Positions 20,039 through 29,656 of a stretch of DNA of 64,000 nt are shown in pieces (the first letter of the stretch is position 1; every line of letters starts with the position of its first letter). The DNA comes from Thecaphora thlaspeos (taxonomy: Eukaryota; Basidiomycota; Ustilaginomycetes; Urocystidales; Glomosporiaceae). The stretch spans positions 558,001-622,000 of the forward strand of contig UWYS01000008.1 of NCBI GenBank assembly GCA_900291925.1, given 5' to 3'. The translations under genes and the position numbers were made by a program. The notes under the pieces are model-generated. The model was not told the origin of the DNA. It was given only the letters and a program-made list of their open reading frames with translations, and ran no database searches.

Positions 20039-21687
20039 GGCTGGCAACAGGCGCAGGATAGAGCTCTCAGCCCTCGACTAAGAGACGATGATGCCGCAGG
20101 ACGCCGGGGTGGAGGAAGGAGGGAGGCCATCGGACTCGGCTGCGAATGGCGTCCAGCGTAGCCAATTCCCGTCTCGCACGACTCTCGGCGGGCGGATGAA
20201 CGCGAGGCGTGTCAACTCGCGGCTCGGGGAGCTTGTGACCTCTTCCTTCTTTGCCACCCTTCGGCCTGGCCGAGTGAGGGGAGCTTTCGATTGAATCAAG
20301 GCAGGCTGAGGATGACCCGACGTTTTCCCACCCCTTGAACCATCGCCAGGTCGCGCCGCGCCGCTTCCCTCTGGAGTGGGTGTCTCAGGACACATCAGTC
20401 GGCAGCAAGCCGAGGAGCGGACGGTCCGGCACGGGGCCGATGCCGGCGCCGCTCTGGCGGGTCCTGTATGTACTGTATACAGCCCGTAATGTACTGACGT
20501 TGTCGTTCTCCGCATTTAGCAGCCTTTAGGCCGACGCTGAATGGACTATATCTTCTTCGAGCTGACGACAGCTACTTAAGTGGTGTGTCTGACAGCTCTG
20601 CAGGCACAAGAACTCGAACCTGAAGGATCAATCAAGTTAGAATTCATCCGAGTTCAATTCCTCATCAAGTGGCCCTGGAATTTTCCTGTTCAAGTTCAAA
20701 CAGCCGTAAGTCAGGCCTAGTTTCGCCCGAATGCGTTGAAGGTGCCTGCGGCGTCAGGTTATCAGAGCAAAAGTTCATCGCGAGCCAGCCTTCCTGTGGC
20801 CCAGGCACCCACCCTCGAATCCAAGGTTGGATCGAATCGAGGGGTGGGAGCAGACGGGCGAGGCTCCCACTTGCGGATCACCGCTTCGCGCCCGGGGTTC
20901 GGCGGCGGCGGCGGCCAGGCAGCCACACGACGGGCGGACAGCACGTTCCAACGGCCCTCGCGAGGAGAGAGGCCAGAGCGGGACAAGCTCGACACCATCG
21001 CGCCCTAGCGCTCCGGACGAAGCTCAGCCCACCAGCTGGGGTAGCGGTACCGATCCTCGTTCACTTGGCATGCCAGCGTAGGGCCGTTCGCTGGTTGCAT
21101 ACGGCCTGCTGGCTCCACCGCGAACGCCCGTCCTCCCCCCGCACCTCTTGTCTTGGCCGTTCTCATAAAGCCAGACTCGCCACCGTCCCTTCTCCTTCGC
21201 CTCACCCCTTCCCCCATCGCCTCACTTCCTCAAAATCCGAACCGAAGCTCTCTGAACAGCCTCCGCCCTTCTCATTCTTCGCCACTCGCCACATCCCTTC
21301 ACTCCCTGCCGTCAACTTCCTCTCTTTAGCCTGCCACCGACCGACACTTAGCATACACCCTCCTTTATCGGCATCGCTGCGCCTTCACCACCCTCGCCGC
21401 CAACGCCCGGCAACAGCAACTGCGCCGGCGCTTCCGCCTCTTTGCCTGCTGCTGTCACCCGACCTGTCCAAGAACGGACGAACCGGTCTCGCTTTTCCGC
21501 GGAAAAATCCGACTTTCTTCGCAGGGCAGACACGTCTCTCTGCCGCCTCCTTCCACCCTCGCGACGCGTCGGTAGAATTCGAAGCAAAACCAGAGCATTC
21601 AAGTCCGTCCCCTCCCCGATCATCCGCCTTCCATTCGGATCACCTAGCCTCATCTACTCCACCGCCCTGCCCGCCTCCCCGCCCAAC
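20039..21687. other. promoter and long leader of the next plus-strand gene
   Basis: No supported gene. From about 21130 to 21687 the plus strand is strongly pyrimidine-rich, as expected for a fungal 5' leader, and it contains several short upstream ATG frames. The long open frame running through this segment is out of frame with the downstream protein and has leader composition. Confidence 0.5.
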
Positions 21688-22507
21688 ATGGTCTTCCAGT
21701 CTTACGCATTTGGTGGCAGCACCAACCCTATCAACCTCCACCCGGGGGGTGACTTTGGAGGAGCTGGCGCGGGCGCCGCTGTGGGTGCCAGGCACATGCC
21801 GATCTCGTCGCGCAAGCGCAAGGTGTGCGAGGAGGACGAGGCCGACTTTGGGCTCTCAGCGCTGCACAGCAACAAGCTCTGCCTCCCGCGCTCTGCCGGC
21901 GTCGATTTTGACCAACAGGCCGAGTTTCACCCGCTGCCGCTGGACGTCAGCAACGCCATTCTCACCTCGCTCTCGCACGATCCCTTCGCCGTGGCGACGA
22001 TGCAGAGCAGCCCCGGCTCCGCCTGTGGCAGCGAGCTCCAGCTCTCCTCGACGCCTTCGTCGTCCTACGCGCCCCTGCACAGCGGCCACGGCCACGGACA
22101 TAAGAGGTCCGATGGTTCCGACTACTTCGGACAGAACGGCCAGTACCCGGACCTCGACATCTACCCATCGCAGCCGGGTTTCTACGGCCTGATGGGCCCG
22201 CAGGCCGGTGCGCCCTCGAACGGCATGGACGTCGACGGCAGCGGCGTAGACATGCCGCAGGGCCATGGTCCGCACTGCAAGAGCATCGCGCGCCTTTCGG
22301 TCCGTTACAACGGCGGCACCGGCTCAGAACTTTGGGCGAGTTGTCCCGGTGAGCACGGCAGCCCGAGCGCCCACGCTTCAGCGCTTCTGAGATCGGCTTG
22401 CTGACTGTTTATCCGCTTCTTTCCTCTTTCCCCTGCCGGCAACAGACTGCGGAGCCTGCACAAAGGTCCAGTCCGACCAGCCCACGAAGCTATGCTACTC
22501 CCCATGA
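21688..22507 (+). CDS. small protein with Cys-rich C-terminal motif, function unknown
   Basis: Two exons, 21688-22348 and 22446-22507, joined in phase across a 97-bp GT-AG intron; 240 residues. The N-terminal 190 residues are low complexity with a basic patch (SSRKRKV, near residue 38) that could be a nuclear signal. The C-terminus reads RLSVRYNGGTGSELWASCPD then CGACTKV. Splicing creates the CPDCGAC cluster, which supports the exon join. A compact C-terminal block with Trp and a CxxCGA motif occurs in many small uncharacterised basidiomycete proteins and may bind zinc; that is a recollection, not a search result. No enzyme motif is seen. Confidence 0.7.
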
Positions 22508-24325
22508 CAGGCAGCTGCGACGGCTCTATGCCATGCGCTAAGCCATTCTCGCCGCCGTCCTCAAATTGCACCGTCCCCATCAAGATCCCCGGAGGATCCC
22601 TAGAACCAAGCCCTACACACAGACCATCCTAGGCATCTACCGGTATGCCTTGAGCTGTCCCTACACCGTTTGATCCTGCCGTCCCTTCGCATACTGTCCT
22701 CTCCCAGCTCCCGTCCATCTGTACCACCACCTGGCGTCTACCGGTCTCATCCTTCTCCTGTCCGACCCCTTCTCTCTCTATCTAACCCTTGGTCGCTTCC
22801 CTTCTTGGCTCTCTTTGCTTCGGCTCGCTGTCGCTCGCCTTCGTCGACCATCTATGTACCTGTATCACTATCTACGTTCTCGAAACCGTGCTCGAATCGA
22901 ATAAATACATGCCTGAAATGCGTCACGTGCCAGCAGGCAACGTGGGCGTCTGAGGCGGTCGATCACGCTGCGGGTGGCCTTCAGCCGCCCACCGACCTCT
23001 TTCTCCTGCATCCTCTCCTCCATCACTTCCTTCCCCCTGCCTCCGGCCGTCACCTGTAGATACCTGTTTTGCTGCCCGCCCACCGCCCTTCTCGCTCCTG
23101 TTGGTGCGCTCGTCCGCCCGCCGTACGGCGGGCCGGGAGCCTCAGAGCTCAGAGGCCTCGCCCTTCTGCCCGCATCTCCCATGAATCTATGCCTGTTGTC
23201 CGTCCTGCCGCGCAAGAGACGAGCCTGGGATGCATTTTTCTGCCCTCACCCTTTGTGTGTCGGGGACTGGCCTGCGTGTCGAGCGGAATGGGCGTCAGCA
23301 GGGATGGCGGCGATTCGGATGGAGCCTTGTCGACTTGGCCCTCTAACTTATAAGAATTGTTCCGGGACCCTCAGTTACTCGTTGCCTGTTTCCGCCCTTT
23401 TTTCCGCACCATTTCGTTGTCGCTATCGCGCAGAGGACACGACGAGCCTTGCCATCGATCCCCGCCCTGTCTTGCCTCCTGACGTGCCTCCTTCACGAAA
23501 GGGATTCGAGTCCCAGTCCCATCAAAGATAGAGCGGGTGTCGCAAATGCCACATCTCCACGTCGCGAGCACGTCCCATCGTCGTGACAGACTTCAAGCTG
23601 CAAACAAACACCGCAGACGATAACGCGAGGGGCGCAAAGGAAACACGGTGGGATTTCGAGAGTAGCGTATTCGAAGAATGGCAACTAAGCTGCTTAGGTC
23701 GGAAGGGGAGGCTTATAGGAGGGATGGCAGAGGTATACATTCAAAGAGAGACTTCGGAGACGGCCCGCGGGGTGGTGTTTTTGCTGTAGGGCTGGATTTC
23801 CCTTCGAGTACGGGATAAGTTCTTTTTGCGCTGGATCGACGACCGATCGAAAACCCCAAGGAAGGTTCAAGATGCAGTATCGACGCCGTACGTGGGAGAG
23901 GACGTAACGAGGCCGGCATGAAGAAGAGACAGGCATAAGGGGTCTGTTGATGTACACAGAGGCGGGGAGGAGTTGTAGACAGAAGAGCGCGATCCTAAAC
24001 TAAACGCCATGTCCTAGAGACACGAGTTGGTTTACTGCTGCTGGCTGCGGGCGCGTGGAATCGGAAGGAGGCATGAAGTGAGGGCGGTGGTCAGTATACG
24101 GCGACGATCGGGAAGAAACAGCGGAACAGGAGGCAACGGACTCGGCGCGCGAAGACGGAACAGAGACGTAAGCGGAAGGACTCGATTCGAGAGAGCGAAG
24201 GGGGCGAACGGCAGCCTCCTGCCTTCAGCCAGAGAAAGGCCGCAACAGAGGGAAGGCCGAAGCAGGGGTTACATCATGAGGTTACACAAAGGGAGGGGAA
24301 GGATCGGGGCATGGCGAGCGCAAGC
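22508..24325. other. intergenic between converging genes
   Basis: The two flanking genes converge here, so this holds two 3' flanks. An AATAAA hexamer near 22899 suits the plus-strand gene. Open frames are short and inconsistent with coding. Nothing else recognised. Confidence 0.5.
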
Positions 24326-25564
24326 TTAGTAGCCCTGGCCGCCGTAACCCTGCGAAGGCGGCTGCTGGAAGCCCTGCTGAGCACCACCGTAGCTGTTGCA
24401 GGATTGAGGCGAAGAGGGTTGAGCGTGCATGCAGAGGGGACAGGCGGGCGCGATCGCGATGGAGAGGGTTGTTGTCGGCGTTTGCGGGGCAGTCCGAGTC
24501 GAAGGGTTGCGGAACCGATGCGCGGGAGAAAAGAGTCGGGAAACGTCACCGGGATCCAGGCGTAATTGGAAGCGCCGAAGAAAACGTCGAACGAGAACGT
24601 AGCGAGCGAGCCGAAGACGCAGCGAAATGGGCAAGCAGAGGCATCGGAGGGGAACGTAGTACAAGGAACAAGAGAGGCCAGGCCGAGGTTGAGAATGCTG
24701 AACACGGCGACGAGTGGCGGAAAAGGGGCAATCGGGAGGGGCAAGGAAACGTAACGATGTCGCAACCACAGAAACAAGACGAGGCGCCGAAGCAGGGGGG
24801 ATAGCGGAACGCGTCTGCGTCGACAATGATCGCTGTCGAGTCAAACTCGGATCCATTCGACCGCCCGCCTTCGACGCCCGTCAATGGCGGAGCAGAAGGA
24901 GAGATGTCCCCGCGCCAAAAGAACAGAACCGGTCCGACGATCAAAAACTCACCCGTTGTAGCCGCCCTGCTGGTAGCCACCCTGCTGGCCGCCGAAGCCG
25001 CCCTGCTGGGGAGCGTTGCCGTAGGGAGCACCCTGGTAGCCCTGCTGCTGGTAGCCACCTTGCTGGTAGCTCCCCTGCTGACCGCCGAAGCCGCCGGCCT
25101 GGCCGAAGCCACCGGGCTGTCCGCCTAAGGACGCGAAGACGGAAAGGGGAAAAGAGTTGACACGGTCAATCAGCAGACAATTTCGCAACAAAACGATCGC
25201 GATAGAGGATGGGTCACACGCGAAGCTCACCGTATCCCTGGCCACCGTAGCCGCCGGCGCCGCCGCCGTAGGCACTGGTGACACCGCCGTATCCACCGCC
25301 GCCCATGCCGCCGGCGGGTCGGGAGTTGGCCATGTTGACGCGGATGCGTCGGCCGTCGAGCTCCTGCTCGTTGAGGGCAGCGATGGCGGCGTCGGCCTCC
25401 TGCTGGGAGGCGTAGGTGACGAAGCCGAAGCCGCGCGAGCGGCCGGTCTCGCGGTCCTTCATGACGATGTAGTCGGTGAGCTGGCCGTAGGCCGAGAAAG
25501 CGTGGGCGAGGCTGTCATCGGTGGTGTTCCACGAGAGGTTTCCAACGTAAACTTTGGCGGCCAT
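24326..25564 (-). CDS. grp1: Grp1-like small glycine-rich RRM protein
   Basis: Three exons, 25564-25231, 25124-24953 and 24392-24326, with introns of 106 and 560 bp; 190 residues. One RRM occupies residues about 4-80, with RNP2 VYVGNL and RNP1 RGFGFVTY. The remainder is Gly/Gln/Tyr-rich with repeated GGYQQ-type units and ends GYGGQGY. All three exons carry the same low-complexity pattern, which supports the joins. The layout matches small glycine-rich RNA-binding proteins such as Grp1 of Ustilago maydis, known as a component of endosomal mRNA transport complexes, and the cold-inducible CIRBP/RBM3 type. The second intron is unusually long for this window. The Gly/Gln/Tyr tail is a candidate for phase separation, which is inference. 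Confidence 0.88.
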
Positions 25565-26967
25565 CTTGACTGATTTGTGTGTGTTTGGAACGGAGAGTGG
25601 TTCTTGAGCAAGGGAAAGCAAGCCTATCTGCGGGATCAATGGACCGGAGGGGACCGTCGAAGGGTACGAGGTGACGGGCGTCAGCGATCAGTAGACTCAG
25701 GGATGCAAAGGGGCGGCGGCGAGTGAGGCGGGGGCGTGGGGACGGGTCGACCAAGGTATGAGGCCTCGAGGCCCTGCCATGCGAGGGCGAGTGTGGTCGT
25801 CCGCCTCTCCGCGTGTAGAGCCGCTGTGATTGCACGAGACGGCGTAACTCGGTTTCGAAGAGGGCAATCATATCCGTCCCCCAAGGCGGAAGGGCAAGGT
25901 CGGGAGAAGGCAAAAGACTCACCGATACAATCGAGCCAGGTCTTGGGGATTCGTAGCGGGGCCGAGACGAAGATACGAGACGGACGAGTCAGAGAGAGAG
26001 GGACGATGCGATGAACCGAAACGAGAGGATTCAAGGTATCGAGAACCGGGAAGGGAGATGGTGTGGATGTGTGGTGTGGTGGCGTGAGGGATGGCCGCGG
26101 TGGCGGGCGCCCCGAGTATGTGGGCTGTCCGCCTGGCTGACGGCTTGGTTCTCGCTGGGCGGGACATGCCTGTGTGCCCCCCCCCTAGGAGGGTAAGAAG
26201 GGGCGGGCGCGCGGACGTGGCCCTGCCCTCCTGCCCATGCCCGCCGCGAAAACGGAGGGCGGCGCAATTGGGCTCTGTAGCCCGGGCGCGCGTCTAGCGA
26301 GAACGAAAAGAGCAGAGAAAAAATCCGGTCAGGCGGAGGCCGTCGCCTCGGCTCGTCCGCCAGCAGCTTGCGCAGCGCAGCGCCCTCTCCTGTGCCGCCT
26401 GCGCATTTGTCGGAGGACGCTCCAACACGGGCGCTCGTCCACCGCCGTGAGCGCAGGGGAGCCAAGACAGGTTCGCGCTAGGGAGGAAAAACCTCTTCAC
26501 CAGCTCACACAGAACAGCTCGTTTCATCACCTCAGCTCTTTGTTTGCAAGGGTGTGGCCCGGTGGCCAGGGCCGTATGGCGGCTCTGGCTTTTGGGTGGC
26601 ATGGTGGCGTTGGCTCAAGGACTAGGACAAGCATCATGATCAGAACGCAGATCAGATCATGTGCGATTAGGCTCGAGGAGGCGGACGAGAAAACGGAGAT
26701 GATCAGGGCGGGCGGACTGCGGCATCCATTCCATCTCGATCGTCAGATGACCAGAGTGATCGATGAGCCTTATCACTCGCACGGCTGAGCGACAGCTCTG
26801 AGAGAAGACGGCGCCTCTTTCTTGGCAACATCTGCTGGGACGCCGGCGCGTGATCTGGCCGCCGTTGTCTCGGCGCCGAGATTTCGACCGGCGGAAGGTA
26901 CCTCCGCATCCCTCATACATACATAGAGTAGTATTTTGTACCACTCACGACTCTTGTGACTGCTCTG

Positions 26968-26999
26968 CTGTACTGTGCCACGGCTGTACTGTGCCACGA
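26968..26999. repeat. 16-bp tandem duplication with TACTGTG core
   Basis: Two adjacent copies of CTGTACTGTGCCACGG, the second differing in the last base, lie in non-coding sequence. Confidence 0.75.
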
Positions 27000-27669
27000 T
27001 GGGTCTTCCGAGGTCGTGTTGGGGCGATTCGAGGCGCTTTCCCTCGCATACGGAATGGAGCGGGATCCAACGATCCGGCGCAGGCCGATCTCGTGTCGCT
27101 TGGCCTGGCCGCCCGATGCGCAAAGGCTAGCTCAGCTACGGGCCGCGTCTCGCACAGAGTCTCCGCGATTGTGTATCTGTACTGTAAGTAGCGAACACGC
27201 CACACAGCTCTGCGGTGTTCTCTTGATGTCGCCGAGAGAGATCGGACGAGGTGCCGCCGCCCAATGACGGCTGCGCACTTGTTCCTGCCGTAGACGTGCC
27301 ATGGTACATCTGCAGGCGGCACGTAGGCGGTAGCCCGGTGCTTTAACCGGCAGATTGACCTTCCATGGACGAAGTCCAGGCAGCTCCTGCTGTTGCAGGA
27401 TCGACAGAGGACCGGGAAGACACGGATCCCACCTCGCTCCGAAGACTACAGCTGGAATGTGCACAAAGCAAGCGAATACAATCAAGAATATTATAGAGGT
27501 ACGACTCCGAGCCGTGCTGTGGTCACCTTTAAGGATAATGAAGAATGCATATGCGTGATGCTTTTACCAGCAGTCGGTCGATGCCTTGTCCCGTCATATC
27601 CCGCGTATGGCCTGACTGCAACAGCTCTTCGAATATCAACGCCGAGGCGGGAACGACTTCGTCGCCGCC

Positions 27670-27690
27670 GACGCCTACAGTTTAGGCGTC
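27670..27690. repeat. perfect 8-bp inverted repeat
   Basis: GACGCCTA and TAGGCGTC are separated by CAGTT. A second inverted pair, ACAGTTT (27677-27683) with AAACTGT (27692-27698), overlaps it, so two alternative hairpins compete. No gene is adjacent. Confidence 0.6.
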
Positions 27691-29656
27691 CAAACTGTGG
27701 CGGCGGAGCAAGCAACAAGACGCGTCGTGACGAAGGACTCCGACCATGCCTCCAGCTAGCCGCCTCCTCGCCAGGGCGGAGCGGCTCTTTCATCGTGAAT
27801 GGCTCACGGAAATTATGGCCGAATGATTGGTTTCTCTGAGCCTGCTCGTTGAGGCAGCCTGTCCCGAGTCTTCCGTTCATCGAAGTGGCACCAGAGATAC
27901 CTGGCACAACACAGCAAAGGAGTACTTATTTCGTACACTACAGTGAGGAGCGTACATATCGTTGCGCGGCATCGTGCATCGTCACGGCCGGCGGCCGACA
28001 GCGATGACTTCCGAGCTGCGCAAAGAAAGCGGTTCCAGCCGAAGACGACGTCCCTAGAGGAGGGATGGAACGGATCGACGGGCGTGCCGAGAGGCACGAG
28101 TCGGCACACCCCCAACGCGGGTCCGACGACGCTTTAGCACGTGGCTTCCGTGGGAAGAGAGGGCCAAACAGGGGCATCGCATCTCCGCCGCCCACCGGCC
28201 AGGCCCGCGACCATCAAAGCCTGACCGTGGAGCGTCCCTCGTTATCGCGTCGGATCCCGCTTGGCCACCGGCGCTCGAGTCGGCGTGTGTCGTCGCCGAG
28301 CCGCTCAAGCTCGGGGCCATCATTACAGTAGGTATTGCGGCGCTCGAGCGTTGACGAGGCCCCTATGATCCGTGACGTTGACCCGCGGTATCGCACAACC
28401 TCATCGATCAGTTTTCAGAGAGTGTAGTCAAAGTCTGTGGTGGGTGTAAGTTCTGCGGCGAAAGGCTCGACCTCTGCAGGCGCATGCCAAGAGCGACGCC
28501 ATAGCGCTCGCCGCCGACTTTTGATCGCCGCCAGCGCCCGCCCGGCGCTGTGCCGGTTGCAAGCTGATCAGTCACAGTCACCCCCTCACGCCGGGCTGAA
28601 CGTTAAGGCACGACCGATTGCTCTACTATACTGTGGCATGCAGCTGTAAATGTCCTGGGAGGTCGAGGGCACAAGGCGACCAGGCAGTCGTGAGTCAAGA
28701 GGGTGCCACAGGCAAGATGGGGGCCGAGGTAGTGCTGTCTCCCCTCTCATCTGTCGGCAGCCGGCCATTAGCCGTACGGCGGCGAAAGCGACGCAGGCTG
28801 TGTTGGCCTTAAAGCTTGAGATCTTTGTGTGTGTCTTGCTTTGTGCTTCCGTGCATTCAAAATTTCACTACGCCCGACGTCCGCCTGCCCGCCTTCTCGT
28901 TTGCTCGCTCGCGCCCCCTGGTTTCCCTGGCCTTGGCCTGCCCTATCCCGCTCGCCGCGCCTCGCCGCGCGCCGGCCCAAGCCCAGGCCTAGGCCCCCGC
29001 TTTGAAAAGACCGTCTCCCGCCTGTCTCGCCACCGCCCAATCAGCCCACCTCAGACTCGAGTATGTGCTCCTGCCGCCGGCCCTCCCGCTTCCACCATCA
29101 CCATCTCCGTCACCACCACCACCGTTCTCGTCCTCGTCCTCTCGTCGACGCTCTGCCACGTCCCCCCCTCCTCCTTCTTGCCGTTCCACCACCGCCATTA
29201 ACCTCTCCACCTCCCCTCGCGCCTCTCCCACCCCTTCTGCTGCACCCAGTCCGGCCTCACCCCACCTGCCCCGCTGGACACCTCACCACACCAAGAGGTA
29301 TCGTAGATCGCTCTCGCCGCCCCGTCTCATCCGGAAAGGGCACGCCGAGCCGCAACACCGCATCCTTCGTGCGATCGCACGCTTCACCACCCCTCGACCG
29401 ACGGACGACCCTCTCCTTTACGAAGCTTTTGTTCAGAGGCGCCTTCGCAAACAACGCCGTCCCACCTGATATTCCTGCTTGGACCGATCACCACCAGTAG
29501 TCGTGTCCAGGACCTCTACGCTGGCGTGCAGCTTTCGTCCTCTATCGTCGATACCGACGCCTAAGCTTGACGGCGGCCCGCTTGCACCTCCCACATCCGT
29601 CGCGTCGCTCGCTCAGAGTCGGACATTCCCCCCCCCCCGCTCTTTGAACATCAACC

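Larger units (their letters stand above)
25565..29656. other. 4.1-kb gene-poor region
   Basis: The right part (about 28850-29656) is the pyrimidine-rich leader of the glyoxal oxidase gene, including a C run near 29630-29639. The left part is the upstream region of the Grp1-like gene. In between, 26000-28800, I find only short open frames without domains or consistent splice sites. A tandem 16-mer and a hairpin are listed separately. Confidence 0.45.

Noticed and set aside
20580..20660. Possible second tRNA B box on the minus strand (GGTTCGAGTTC)
   Set aside because: No pairing acceptor, D or anticodon arms could be folded around it.
20669..22192. 507-codon frame overlapping the Cys-rich small protein gene
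   Set aside because: Mostly pyrimidine-rich leader translated as Ser/Pro, then out of frame with the better-supported protein.
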